Source: a bacterium
GTDB lineage: Bacteria > SZUA-182 > DTGQ01
NCBI GenBank assembly: GCA_023512255.1
Contig: JAILZY010000006.1
Coordinates: 1 to 64,000, forward strand
Direction of reading: 5' to 3'
Length of the DNA stretch: 64,000 nucleotides
The notes under the pieces are model-generated. The model ran no database searches and was not told the DNA's origin. It saw only the letters and a list, made by a program, of their open reading frames with translations. The position numbers were made by a program, and so were the translations under genes. The number at the start of each line of letters is the position of its first letter. Positions within the stretch are counted from its first letter, which is position 1. This document shows, one piece after another, positions 15,068 to 24,019 of the stretch.

Positions 15068-15978
15068 CTCGCTCTGGTGGTGTAGCCTGAATTTTGGTAC
15101 TCAATGAGCTGAGGAGACCATTGTTTCTGTCTAGCTATCTCCATAAGAGTGGCTATGGAAGCTCTGCCGCAGGCCTCTGATGAGGACAAGGTTTTGAAAT
15201 CAAATGAGGTTATGGCTTTGATGGTTTTTTGATCCACAGAAGATGCCTGATCAAAAGGGTAGCCTTCGGATAGATCCGAGCTAGCGATAATTAGGCATTC
15301 TTCAGTCAGGTATGGCAAAATCTGCCTAGCTAAAGTTGTCGGCTCAACCTTTTGGCCAACCAGGATGGGAACAAGCTCAAAACTCTTTACGGTCTGCTGG
15401 AGAAACGGAAGTTGCATCTCAATGGAGCGATCGGTAGCCTCGCCCTTAGGAGGAGCAACAAACCCAGGCTGTTGGCTTAGTTTGGCAGCTATGGATGAGA
15501 GCGGTATTTCTCCGAGGGGAGTCCGGTATGACTTTATGGCTGGGATAAAGGCACCAGAGACCTTACCCTTTTGGTGGACCGGACCGAGGATAAAAACCCT
15601 CTTAATCGGCAAAGTTAATTGCTTGTAGCCTGCCGCGGCCACGATACCAGAGGAGAGGTATCCGTGATGGGGACAGATGAGGCCAAAGATTCTTCCCCGA
15701 ACCTTGGCTCCTGAGGCCGCGGACAAAAGTCGCTGGATTATGAGTCGAAGGGTAAGCGGATCAGGAGGATAAAAACGGCTAGAAGCTTCTGGGCTGGCTT
15801 TGGAAGTGGTGGTGGATTGAGCTACAGCAGCTTTTCCTACTGCTCCGCCTGCTGCTGCCCTAGACTCTTTGGCCGCAGCTTGCCTGTTGTTTAAGGCTAG
15901 CGGAGAGGTGAAATTTGCCGCCCTGAGAAGCAAAAATCCTGCTAATGATAAAATAATCACCTGCCATCGATGGATCAT
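14965..15978 (-). CDS. Exported MEMO-family protein (AmmeMemoRadiSam protein B-like)
   Basis: A 337-residue protein with an N-terminal hydrophobic signal (about 5-22), an Ala/Ser-rich linker, and a MEMO1/AmmeMemoRadiSam system protein B domain. Landmarks are ICPHHGYLSSG, FILGPVHQKG, RSIEMQLPFLQ and IASSDLSEGYPFDQA, which carry the His/Asp/Glu residues conserved in the family. Most MEMO proteins are cytoplasmic and sit beside AMMECR1 and radical SAM genes; neither is present here. The last 30 codons were duplicated downstream (14842-14933). The function of the bacterial family is not settled. Confidence 0.82.
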   Translation of the reverse strand: MIHRWQVIILSLAGFLLLRAANFTSPLALNNRQAAAKESRAAAGGAVGKAAVAQSTTTSKASPEASSRFYPPDPLTLRLIIQRLLSAASGAKVRGRIFGLICPHHGYLSSGIVAAAGYKQLTLPIKRVFILGPVHQKGKVSGAFIPAIKSYRTPLGEIPLSSIAAKLSQQPGFVAPPKGEATDRSIEMQLPFLQQTVKSFELVPILVGQKVEPTTLARQILPYLTEECLIIASSDLSEGYPFDQASSVDQKTIKAITSFDFKTLSSSEACGRASIATLMEIARQKQWSPQLIEYQNSGYTTRARKQVAGFACLAFCGGEKVGGEKLAPQASKNLKTK

Positions 15979-16142
15979 TTTCTTACTCCTTCAAAAGCCA
16001 CTATACTCGTTCAAGTTAGGTTTTGATTGGCATGAATATTGATAATCACGCCGAGAACATATTTTTTAGGTTTTAAAAAGCCACTAGGTTTTATTAAATG
16101 GGAGGCTCTTTCTCTGGCTATGATAGGGGGATCATCCCTTAT

Positions 16143-16226
16143 TTATTGCGCCGCGGCTTGGTAAGTCAGAGCTAGTTGTCGCCTGGCCTACTGCCGCGGG
16201 ATTTTCACTTATTGCGCCGCGGCTTG
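16143..16226. repeat. 18-bp direct repeat at the 3' end of the OB-fold-like gene
   Basis: The 18-base word TTATTGCGCCGCGGCTTG occurs at 16143-16160 and 16209-16226. The second copy contains the stop codon and last codons of the gene at 16205-16738; the first lies 48 bases downstream of it. Confidence 0.85.
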
Positions 16227-16738
16227 AGTCTTTTCCGATAGACGTATAGCCCCATGATGAGAAGGGTGCATGAAAATAAGGACATTGCCAGGTACAGCTT
16301 GGATATCATGACTGGATGAGGCCGCCTTGCTCCAGGCCGAATTATTTTTAATGCCTCAGCGTGAATATCCAGCTCTCCCCCATGTTGGGGACATGCCCGG
16401 TGGAAGGTGCCGATAATTTCAACCATGTCCCCGCTATATCTATAGTCTCCGACATATCGGATGGATTTGACGAGCTCGGTCGGGCAATAGACTCCAAGGG
16501 CCTGAGAGCCGTCATTGACATTGATCCAACAATGCGTGCCACGGAGCATGATATCTCCAATCACTTCTCCACGAAATCGAACAAGTTGCCGATCCCATTG
16601 TTTGCTCTGGCGAAGGAGAGTGTCGCTGGACAGAAGCCTTGCTGTTGCCTGAGCAGGGCAGGAGGAAAGGGTGATGATCGAAAGAGCGATCAGGGCTGTG
16701 ATGAGAAAAAGAATCGGTTTGTGCCTACTCACATTCAT
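16205..16738 (-). CDS. Membrane-anchored OB-fold-like protein, unknown function
   Basis: A 177-residue protein with an N-terminal signal segment (about 10-31), a central beta-rich region (about 45-135) and a C-terminal hydrophobic helix (about 143-167) followed by a basic RKRLKPRRNK tail. The centre (QLVRFRGEVIGDIM, WINVNDGSQALGVYC, GDMVEIIGTFH) reads like a periplasmic OB fold with three cysteines and a CPQHGGELDIHAE segment. Topology predicts the OB domain outside and the basic tail inside. The ATG overlaps the trkH stop by four bases, so it is translationally coupled to the potassium channel and may be an accessory subunit. I do not recognise a named family. Confidence 0.7.
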   Translation of the reverse strand: MNVSRHKPILFLITALIALSIITLSSCPAQATARLLSSDTLLRQSKQWDRQLVRFRGEVIGDIMLRGTHCWINVNDGSQALGVYCPTELVKSIRYVGDYRYSGDMVEIIGTFHRACPQHGGELDIHAEALKIIRPGARRPHPVMISKLYLAMSLFSCTLLIMGLYVYRKRLKPRRNK

Positions 16739-18237
16739 CGCCCCTTTGCCTGAGCCCAGATAAAGCCTAGCAGAGCAAAAATCGACATAAATTCAAGCCT
16801 TCCGGCCCACATCATGAAGATATAGACCATCTTCATCACTGAGGGCATGGCTGCGCAGGTCAAGCCGCAAGAGAGGCCGCTATTGCTGCCCGCAGAGATA
16901 GAATCAAAGAGTGAAGGCAAAAGGGGATATCCATAGAAGAGCCCAACTACAGCCCCAAGGAGATATATACCCATGTAAGAGATAGTGATCAGGCTTGCGG
17001 CCCGCACATGGCGGTCTTCTAGGACCACATCCCGAATGTGGTGGAATTTATGGATGATTATTGCCGAATCAGGGGAAAAGATTCGATGGATATCGTTGAT
17101 TAAGGCCTTAAAGAGAATACCCACCCGCAGGCCCTTGATCCCGCCAGCCGTGGAGCAGGCGCTGCCGCCAATAGACATGGCGATCATAATGCCTATAGCC
17201 GCCAGGAGGTTCCAATGATTGACAAATTGCACAGCATAGACAGTCATGTTGCCAGTCGTGGTGTGAGCTGAAACTATCTGATATAAGCAGCGGCGAAGCA
17301 AAGCGAAAACATTAGGATAGGCGAAGGCTTGCATCAAGCCGAGAAAGCTGAGGATACAGGTGATGGTAACCGTAGTTGAAAAGGAAACCGTTTCGATGTT
17401 ACGGCGCACCTCATGGTAATTCCCCTGCCAGATCGAATAATGGAGAGCGAAATTGTAGGAGCCAATAACAAAGATAATAATGGTGATAAATTCGACCAGA
17501 GGACTATGATAGTAGAGGAGATTTTGGGTTTGGGGAGCAAATCCTCCAGTGCTCCAAGAACCCATGAAGATCCACAGTCCATGCAGCAGGGATCTGATCG
17601 GCGACATTCCAGCCAGCATATTAGCCACAAACAGCATAGCTCCGCCCACAGCCAGATAGGTCAGGCTGATCATCCAGATAGCCCTGGCTGTTTGGATGAC
17701 ATTGGGCATAAGGCGCTCGTCTTTGCCCTCTCCCACATACAGACGGTAAGCCCCGGCTGTTCCCTTGAACAAAAAGGTAATGGCCACTACGATCATGCCC
17801 TGGCCACCAAGGTAGGTTAAGAGATGCCGCCACATGTTCAGACCATGAGAGACATGATCTAGGTCTTGAATCAAGACCAGCCCAGTAGTGGTGTAGCCAC
17901 TCATAATATCAAAACAGGCATCTAGGTAGGAGAGAAAGTGCCCGCTCAGATAATGGGGAATAGCTCCCAGTAGGGTAGCCAATACCCAGGAAAAGGCAGC
18001 AGTAACCATGCCGTGCATCCAGAGCAGATCACGGTCAGTCTCACAGAGCATTATCAAACCAAGGCCAGTGATAAAGCAAGCGCAGATGCCAATGACAAAG
18101 TCGAGGGCCGGACCCCATTCGGCAAACAGGAGTGAGGTCAGCAGGGGCACGACCATGACCAGTCCTACGCCAATGATGATCTTTCCCGTATAGTAGCCGA
18201 TTATTTTATAATCGTTCTTGTGAGGTCGAAGTAGCAT
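16735..18237 (-). CDS. trkH: Trk-type potassium uptake channel protein
   Basis: A 500-residue polytopic protein of the TrkH/KtrB family that moves K+ (with Na+ or H+) into the cell. The four pore-loop repeats are visible: SGYTTTGLVLIQD, GSWSTGGFAPQT, SAHTTTGNMTVY and SAGSNSGLSCGL. Each has the selectivity-filter glycine, and the SIGGSACSTAGGIKGLRV region is typical. Length and topology are normal. It is coupled upstream to TrkA-type regulatory genes and downstream to the OB-fold-like protein. Confidence 0.93.
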   Translation of the reverse strand: MLLRPHKNDYKIIGYYTGKIIIGVGLVMVVPLLTSLLFAEWGPALDFVIGICACFITGLGLIMLCETDRDLLWMHGMVTAAFSWVLATLLGAIPHYLSGHFLSYLDACFDIMSGYTTTGLVLIQDLDHVSHGLNMWRHLLTYLGGQGMIVVAITFLFKGTAGAYRLYVGEGKDERLMPNVIQTARAIWMISLTYLAVGGAMLFVANMLAGMSPIRSLLHGLWIFMGSWSTGGFAPQTQNLLYYHSPLVEFITIIIFVIGSYNFALHYSIWQGNYHEVRRNIETVSFSTTVTITCILSFLGLMQAFAYPNVFALLRRCLYQIVSAHTTTGNMTVYAVQFVNHWNLLAAIGIMIAMSIGGSACSTAGGIKGLRVGILFKALINDIHRIFSPDSAIIIHKFHHIRDVVLEDRHVRAASLITISYMGIYLLGAVVGLFYGYPLLPSLFDSISAGSNSGLSCGLTCAAMPSVMKMVYIFMMWAGRLEFMSIFALLGFIWAQAKGR

Positions 18238-18273
18238 CAGGGTTAAAAGCCTCTTGCTGGGATAAAGAGGTCT

Positions 18274-18414
18274 TTAGAAGAATAGAAGTTTTAAGGCTAA
18301 AGCAATGATTGATGATATCAATACCAAAGCCAGGGGAAGGGATGACTCGATGAGCATTCCCCATATCGACAGCATAATCTTTCGCCCTAAGGCTTGCGAA
18401 TTAGTTTGGTCCAT
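18274..18414 (-). CDS. 46-residue predicted membrane peptide between trkA and trkH
   Basis: A short open frame starting at ATG 18414, overlapped upstream by GGAGGATTAAG formed from the 3' end of the preceding trkA. It encodes a polar N-terminus (MDQTNSQALGRK) followed by one hydrophobic helix (about residues 14-46) ending KLLFF. It fills the 185-base gap between trkA and trkH, ending 36 bases before the trkH start. Its position recalls small single-span accessory subunits of K+ transporters such as KdpF, but no sequence relationship is claimed. The spacing of the ribosome site (about 13 bases) is long. Confidence 0.5.
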   Translation of the reverse strand: MDQTNSQALGRKIMLSIWGMLIESSLPLALVLISSIIALALKLLFF

Positions 18415-18422
18415 AAGCAATC

Positions 18423-19091
18423 TTAATCCTCCAGCTTTCCTACCAGGATACTAAAGGCCTCCCGTTCATTTTCAATTGTAGTCAAGGCCACTACTTCATC
18501 TCCTTCCATCAGCAGGGTATCACCACTTGGAATGAGCAGATCTTCGCCCCGCAGAATGGATACCAGCACACAGTCTTTGGGCAGCTTAATGTCTCGCAAT
18601 TTCTTATTCGTAACCGGCGAGGTGGGTGGAAGATCAACCCTCACAATGGCTAACTTGCCTTTTTTAAAGGTAAATAAGGGCAGGATATCCTCCAGGGTAG
18701 TTTCCTCCGCAATAATTTTGGCGATGATCGAGGTGCTGTTGACCGGAACATCAATTCCTAACTGGCTAAATGAAGACTCATTCAGGGGATCATTGACTCT
18801 GGCCACTGTCCTCCTGATAGCAAAAGACCTTTGAGCCACCTGGCAGGCGATGAGATTATCCTCATCACTGCCGGTTACCGCAGCCAGAACATCAGCCCGC
18901 TCAATTCCAGCCTCCCGAAGATATCTTTTTTCACAGCCATTGCCATTGATCACCAGAACATTAAGCCGCTCAGCGATATATTGACAGCGGTCCTCATCCT
19001 TTTCAATAACCACTACCGTATGGTTATCCGCAGCTAGGGATTTGGCCAGATGATAGCCTACCTTTCCACCTCCTACCAGAATAATATACAT
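18423..19091 (-). CDS. trkA: TrkA-type NAD-binding regulatory subunit (proximal copy)
   Basis: A 222-residue single-unit TrkA/KtrA: an RCK_N Rossmann domain (MYIILVGGGKVGYHLAKSLA, nucleotide site GGGKVG) followed by an RCK_C (TrkA_C) domain from about 140. It would form the cytoplasmic gating ring of the TrkH channel, responding to NAD(H) or ATP. The E. coli TrkA is a double-length fusion; here each gene encodes one half-size unit, and two lie in tandem. It precedes the small membrane peptide and trkH. Confidence 0.9.
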   Translation of the reverse strand: MYIILVGGGKVGYHLAKSLAADNHTVVVIEKDEDRCQYIAERLNVLVINGNGCEKRYLREAGIERADVLAAVTGSDEDNLIACQVAQRSFAIRRTVARVNDPLNESSFSQLGIDVPVNSTSIIAKIIAEETTLEDILPLFTFKKGKLAIVRVDLPPTSPVTNKKLRDIKLPKDCVLVSILRGEDLLIPSGDTLLMEGDEVVALTTIENEREAFSILVGKLED

Positions 19092-19247
19092 TCGATCCAG
19101 TGCCTCTTAATACTAAGATTTTAATTTTTTAATATAATTTTCTAATTTGTTGAATTTATTTTCCATTCAGTTATAGATTATAGATATAGAGCTTGCATAG
19201 AGCTTGCATATTGGTACATCATTCAAGGGGATCATGGCCATTGCAAA

Positions 19248-19916
19248 CTAAAGTTTCGGTTGATTAAAGGCAGGACCAAGGAGGTCAAGAACTTCATTCC
19301 GCTTAGCCTGATTCAAGAGGCACAAAAGCGTGTCCTCTTTTCGCACCACCATATCTGGAGTGGGCATGAGCAGGTTTGAGCCATTTTTGCAAGTAATGAT
19401 GGTAAACACGCCTGGAACATTTAAGTTGCCATATTTTTTGCCGATAATTTTCTCATGCGATGGAACTTCCACTAACTCAAGCCGCCCTTCATATCCCCGA
19501 TAACAAACGCGCAGGGAATCCTCAATAAAGCGGTCCCTGACTAACTGTGAAATCAGCACTGTAGTACTGATAATATCGAACCCAAAGTCCCGCAGGGTAT
19601 CAGCCAGCTCCGGATCGTAGATTTTAGCTATGACCCGCTTTACCTGGTAAATCTTTTTGGCTATTTGAGCCATCATGGCGTTGCTGGTATCCGAATTGGT
19701 CATCAGGGCAATCCCATGAGCCTTTTGAATTCCAGCCTCTTCAAGCAGATTGCGGTCAGTACCGTTGCCTTGATAAGTGAGCCCGTTGAACAGAGAACCA
19801 AGGCGCTGAAAGGCCTGTTTATCCTTATCAATAACTACGATATCATGTCCTTCTTCGGACAATTGGTTGGCTAGCCTTGATCCTGATCTGCCGCAGCCGA
19901 CAATAATGATGTACAT
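19248..19916 (-). CDS. trkA: TrkA-type NAD-binding regulatory subunit (distal copy)
   Basis: The second half-size TrkA, also 222 residues when started at the ATG at 19916 (AGGGGAG upstream), beginning MYIIIVGCGRSGSRLANQL. The frame extends upstream to 19955, but those 13 residues lack the family's start and overlap the ribosome site. RCK_N spans about 1-130 and TrkA_C about 140-220. The two tandem copies differ enough to suggest a hetero-octameric ring as opposed to recent duplication. The 156-base spacer to the next gene holds a short direct repeat near 19187-19210. Confidence 0.88.
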   Translation of the reverse strand: MYIIIVGCGRSGSRLANQLSEEGHDIVVIDKDKQAFQRLGSLFNGLTYQGNGTDRNLLEEAGIQKAHGIALMTNSDTSNAMMAQIAKKIYQVKRVIAKIYDPELADTLRDFGFDIISTTVLISQLVRDRFIEDSLRVCYRGYEGRLELVEVPSHEKIIGKKYGNLNVPGVFTIITCKNGSNLLMPTPDMVVRKEDTLLCLLNQAKRNEVLDLLGPAFNQPKL

Positions 19917-20184
19917 TGCAAGACTCCCCTTTTTGCTGCCCTCATCTTTCGGCATCTGGCATTTTCTGCCTTGCCTACGAGGGTAAAATAATAAAATGAA
20001 TTATAAGCCTTGCAATTTAAAAAATCAATAGATGTTGTTTTCTGAAAGATGTCTTTTCTGTCTTGAACAGAGGGTCTTTTTGTTTTATTATTTATGACTA
20101 TTATATTTTATCTTATGGTTGCTGGTTTTTCTCCTCGAATTGCGGACCAAAGATTCGGGGAAAGAGATGGTAAGGAGAATGATG

Positions 20185-22359
20185 ATGCCAAGAATTGGTG
20201 GAATTTTTGTTACCGGCACCGACACCGGAGTGGGGAAAACCATTGTCGCGGCTGGTCTAGCCTTGGGTATGAAACGCCGCGGGTGGCAGGTAGGGGTTAT
20301 GAAGCCCATTCAGACCGGTGCTGCCGAGCGCGGCGGGGAAAGAGGAGAGCTGTATTCGCCCGATGCCGAATTTATCCAAGCAGCTTTGGCAGGTGGAGGT
20401 AAATTGAAAGATAGCCCTGGCGAGCCTGAAGCCGGCGTTGCCCACTCCCCATTCCCCTTCAATCCTCACACTCCCTATGTGTTGAGGGAGCCTCTGGCAC
20501 CTCTTGTTTGCGCCCGACTGGAAGGGTTAGAAATAGAGCCTGAGCGAATCATCAAGGCCAGCCAGTGGATGGAAGAGCACTACTCTTACCTGGTGATTGA
20601 GGGAGCAGGAGGGGTGCTGGTGCCTATCTGCCGAAATTATTTTATGATTGACCTGATTAAAGAGCTTGGCTTCCCAGTGGTTGTAGTAGCCAGGGCCTCC
20701 CTTGGCACTATCAACCATACGCTCCTTACCCTTGAGGCCCTGCGTAGTCGACAAATTAAGGTCCTTGGAGTGGTTCTCAATCAGCCGACTCCATCCCAGT
20801 CAGGTATCTGTGAGCAGACTAATCCCGAGGTCATCCAATCCCTTGGGCAGGTCGATCTTCTGGGAGTTTTGCCCCACTCGCCAGCCATAAGTCTGGAGAA
20901 GGGAGAGGTCGGCAATCTGGAAGAGCTGGTCCAAAAGCACCTTGATCTTGAGCCTCTTATCAGAGCGCTGGAGAGACCTTCCTCTCCCCTACCCTATTTA
21001 CAGCGTCGTCGCTCCGCTTTGCTCAAGGAACTTGACAGGCGATACCTTTGGCATCCTTTTACCCAGATGCAGGAGTGGACCAGGGGAGAAGATCTGCTGG
21101 TAATTGAGCGGGGGGATGGAGTATACCTAGAGGATTCTGACGGCAGGCGATATATTGATGGAGTGGCTAGCCTTTGGACTAACGTCCACGGCCATCGCAA
21201 GAGAGAAATCGATCAGGCCATCGAGGATCAGCTGACCCGAATTGGGCACTCTACTCTGCTTGGCCTAACCCATGCTCCGGCCATAGAGCTAGCCGAGCGT
21301 CTTATCAAAATCGCGCCGGCAGGCTTGAGCCGGGTTTTCTACTCAGATAACGGGGCCACAGCCTGCGAAATCGCTCTGAAGATGGCCTTTCAGTACTGGC
21401 AGCAGCAGGGTGAGGTTGAAAGAGCTAGTTTTGTCTACTTTGAAAACAGCTATCATGGCGATACTCTCGGAGCGGTCAGTGTCGGCGGCATTGACCTATT
21501 CCATCGGCTGTATAAGCCACTGCTTTTTCAAGCCGTTCGCTCGCCTTCTCCCTACTGCTATCGCTGCCCCCACCAGCTTGATCCCTTATCGTGCGGGCTT
21601 CGCTGTCTGGATGATCTTGAGCGTATTTTTAAGAAGCAGGCCGATAGAATCTGCGCCCTGATCATCGAGCCCTGCGTGCAGGGTGCCGGCGGCATGTTGG
21701 TTGCCCCATCCGGTTTTTTACGCCGAGTGCGGGATCTGTGCGACCAATACCAAGTGCTGATGATCGCCGATGAAGTCGCGGTCGGCTTTGGCCGCACTGG
21801 CAAGATGTTTGCCTGCGAGCATGAAGATGTCCAGCCAGATATCTTGTGTCTAGCCAAGGGGATCACCGGCGGATACCTTCCCTTGGCTGCTACCCTGACC
21901 ACAGAGAGAATCTATGCTGGCTTTTTGGGAGACTACAGCCAGAAGCGGACCTTTTTCCATGGCCATACCTATACAGGAAACCCACTAGCCTGTCGGGCTG
22001 CCTTGGCCAATCTAGATATCTTTGACCGAGAGCGGGTGATCGAGCGGGTTCAGGAAAGATCAAGGCAGCTAGCCGAAGGGCTTGGCCGCTTGTGGGAACT
22101 TGAGCACGTCGGAGATATACGGCAAAAGGGCCTCTTGGCCGGCATTGAGCTAGTCAGAGACAAATCGAGCCGCGATGCTTATAAATTTGAAGAGAAGATC
22201 GGCATCAGGGTCATTCAAAAGGCTCGCACCATGGGGGTGATTCTCCGTCCCTTGGGTGATGTGATTGTGCTCATGCCCCCCTTGTCCATCAGCGCCAGAG
22301 AACTCGATGAGCTTGTGTCAGTTACCTTCGAGGCTATCAGGCAGGTTACGGAAGGGTAA
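20185..22359 (+). CDS. bioDA: Fused dethiobiotin synthetase - DAPA aminotransferase
   Basis: A bifunctional biotin enzyme of about 724 residues. The N-terminal BioD (1-220) has the P-loop GTDTGVGKT and catalytic GVMKPIQTG, and forms dethiobiotin from 7,8-diaminopelargonate, CO2 and ATP. The C-terminal BioA (from about 285, RYLWHPFTQMQEW) is a PLP aminotransferase with ADEVAVGFGRTG and the PLP lysine in LAKGITGGYLP. The bacterial genes are usually separate, so the fusion channels two consecutive steps. Three successive ATGs (20179, 20182, 20185) occur; AAGGAG at 20172-20177 best fits 20185. No other bio gene is nearby. The 3' end is duplicated (see 22342-22380). Confidence 0.92.
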   Translation: MPRIGGIFVTGTDTGVGKTIVAAGLALGMKRRGWQVGVMKPIQTGAAERGGERGELYSPDAEFIQAALAGGGKLKDSPGEPEAGVAHSPFPFNPHTPYVLREPLAPLVCARLEGLEIEPERIIKASQWMEEHYSYLVIEGAGGVLVPICRNYFMIDLIKELGFPVVVVARASLGTINHTLLTLEALRSRQIKVLGVVLNQPTPSQSGICEQTNPEVIQSLGQVDLLGVLPHSPAISLEKGEVGNLEELVQKHLDLEPLIRALERPSSPLPYLQRRRSALLKELDRRYLWHPFTQMQEWTRGEDLLVIERGDGVYLEDSDGRRYIDGVASLWTNVHGHRKREIDQAIEDQLTRIGHSTLLGLTHAPAIELAERLIKIAPAGLSRVFYSDNGATACEIALKMAFQYWQQQGEVERASFVYFENSYHGDTLGAVSVGGIDLFHRLYKPLLFQAVRSPSPYCYRCPHQLDPLSCGLRCLDDLERIFKKQADRICALIIEPCVQGAGGMLVAPSGFLRRVRDLCDQYQVLMIADEVAVGFGRTGKMFACEHEDVQPDILCLAKGITGGYLPLAATLTTERIYAGFLGDYSQKRTFFHGHTYTGNPLACRAALANLDIFDRERVIERVQERSRQLAEGLGRLWELEHVGDIRQKGLLAGIELVRDKSSRDAYKFEEKIGIRVIQKARTMGVILRPLGDVIVLMPPLSISARELDELVSVTFEAIRQVTEG

Positions 22360-22380
22360 ATCAGGTTATGGAAGGATAAA
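22342..22380 (+). repeat. 19-bp direct repeat spanning the bioDA stop
   Basis: Copies at 22342-22360 and 22362-22380 match at 17 of 19 positions. The first contains the functional stop codon at 22357-22359; the second carries a further in-register TAA. Confidence 0.85.
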
Positions 22381-22547
22381 ATTACGGGAGAATAAATAAA
22401 GCTTTTAATGCTTCCGATGGCCAGACCCTTATGAGGCGAAAAAATAAGTATAGTGCCTCAAAAACGGTAAGTGTCCTATTCATAAAGGCTTATAATTTGA
22501 CAGAGCATTTTCCATCGAATTAGAAAAAGTTTGAGGAGGATAAGGGT

Positions 22548-22928
22548 ATGGCTGCCTTGAAGGTATTGATTGTTGATGACTCTCTGGTAATGAGAAAACT
22601 AATTGTTAAGAGTCTCAAAGAGGTTGGCTTTGAGGTAGATCCGATCGAGGCCTCTGATGGGAAAGATGCCTTGCGGAAACTTGATCCCAAAACAGTCAAT
22701 TTGATTATCAGTGATTGGAATATGCCCCAAATGGATGGCCTCTCCTTCGTCAAAAAGGTTAGAGAAAACAAGGATACCAAGCGCATTCCAATTATCATGC
22801 TCACAACCGAAGGGAGTATGGCCAAATTTGAGGAGGCGCTAAACTCTGGAGTCGATGATTACATTACCAAGCCGTTTACTCCTGACAAGCTGAAGAAGAA
22901 ACTGGAAAAGGTGATGGGGAAGAGCTGA
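22548..22928 (+). CDS. cheY: CheY-like single-domain response regulator
   Basis: A 126-residue receiver domain. Acidic residues Asp10-Asp11, phosphoacceptor Asp56 (IISDWNMPQMDG), the Thr in MLTTEG and Lys in ITKPFTP are all present. FEEALNSGVDDYI resembles chemotaxis CheY proteins that bind FliM. GAGGAGGATAAG precedes the ATG. It is followed 30 bases later by the CheX phosphatase, which would dephosphorylate it. A flagellar cluster with an intact FliM N-terminal motif lies downstream. Confidence 0.9.
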   Translation: MAALKVLIVDDSLVMRKLIVKSLKEVGFEVDPIEASDGKDALRKLDPKTVNLIISDWNMPQMDGLSFVKKVRENKDTKRIPIIMLTTEGSMAKFEEALNSGVDDYITKPFTPDKLKKKLEKVMGKS

Positions 22929-22958
22929 TTTAGAATCTGGAATAAGGAGATGAGGTTT

Positions 22959-23444
22959 ATGAATGAGAGATTATTCCAAAATATCATCCAGGCCCTAATT
23001 CATTCTGCTCATGATGTTTTCCAGACAATGATTTTTATGGATATCCAGCCTAAGGAGCCTTTTGACAGAAAGGGGCTCGATTGTCTATCGGATATTACCG
23101 GTGTCATCTCGCTGACGGGAAGCGTTGTCGGCTCTATCATTCTCAGCATGGATACCCAATTTGCTCGGAAAGCGGTCTCGAACATGCTCGGCGATCAAAT
23201 CGAGTCTGAGCAGGAAGTCGTTGATGGGGTAGGAGAAATCACCAACATGGTAGTCGGCATGGCTAAAACGGAGCTCGCTAACCTCTCCTGTGATTTTGAA
23301 ATTTCCGTACCGGTCATGATTGTTGGCAAAGGGTCAACGATCAAACATCTCTCCCTTGAGGGGAGCTCGCTGACTACTATCCCCTTTATGGCTGATGGTC
23401 AAACCATTTTTCATCTGGAACTGTATGCCAAGGATGCTCCCTGA
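22959..23444 (+). CDS. cheX: CheX-type CheY-P phosphatase
   Basis: A 161-residue protein of the CheC/CheX/FliY phosphatase family. The catalytic signature ExxN is present as VGEITNMVVG (about residues 98-107), and a preceding Met-Asp sheet region (TGSVVGSIILSM) fits CheX, which has a single active site. ATG 22959 is chosen because AAGGAG at 22944-22949 is 9 bases away; an ATG at 22950 abuts that site. It lies directly after cheY, so together they form a response and reset pair. Confidence 0.85.
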   Translation: MNERLFQNIIQALIHSAHDVFQTMIFMDIQPKEPFDRKGLDCLSDITGVISLTGSVVGSIILSMDTQFARKAVSNMLGDQIESEQEVVDGVGEITNMVVGMAKTELANLSCDFEISVPVMIVGKGSTIKHLSLEGSSLTTIPFMADGQTIFHLELYAKDAP

Positions 23445-23458
23445 AGAGGCTAATCTTT

Positions 23459-23565
23459 CGCTCTTATTTATTAGCTACCATTGAGAGACATAATAAGAGC
23501 TAAGCCCCTTCGAGGGTTTATGGTTGTTCTGATATAGGGTTTATGGTGTCTGATATATAAGAGCG
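23459..23565 (+). mobile_element. MITE-like element, copy 1
   Basis: A 107-base non-coding element starting CGCTCTTAT and ending ATAAGAGCG (perfect 9-base terminal inverted repeats). Near the right end, two tandem stretches beginning AGGGTTTATGG are present. Related copies are at 27637-27715 and 63121-63233. The 8-base flanks (TAATCTTT and AACCCTTT) match at five positions, possibly an eroded target duplication. It lies 14 bases after cheX. Confidence 0.85.
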
Positions 23566-24019
23566 AACCCTTTTTAAGCCTAACTTTCTTTTTCTTTTTT
23601 CTCTCCCTTAGGAGAGAATTTGATTGCTCAAAATAGAGTTAATAGAGTTAGAGAAAAAATAAAAAATCTTATTGACTCATCAGCACTCTTAATGCTACTA
23701 TTATAAAAATTACCTAACAAGGTATTTTCTCTTCGAAACGTCTATCTCTCAAAGCAATTCAAGGCGAATAGTAACTAACCATGGCTGTCTTGGGTATTTT
23801 ACTCAAGGGGCGATGGTATTCTTCTGAAAGCAGAAAGTGTGGAAAGACAAGTGGTTTTGTGGTCTAATCTATATGGTTTTAATCTATAAGCAGTACCATG
23901 TATAAGCAGTACAATGAGGGAAAAGGGATAAGAGATAAGAGTTATCGCTACTGAGTTAGTCATTATGATTATCTGGGTAGTCAGGATGATTATTTCAACA
24001 GCATCTCGATAGTAAGGAG
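23566..24019. other. Intergenic region before the PilZ gene
   Basis: About 450 bases with no convincing gene. It contains a 12-base direct repeat, TATAAGCAGTAC, in the 23880-23915 area and AT-rich sequence. A promoter for the PilZ gene must be here, but no clear -35/-10 or -24/-12 pair stands out. Confidence 0.5.
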
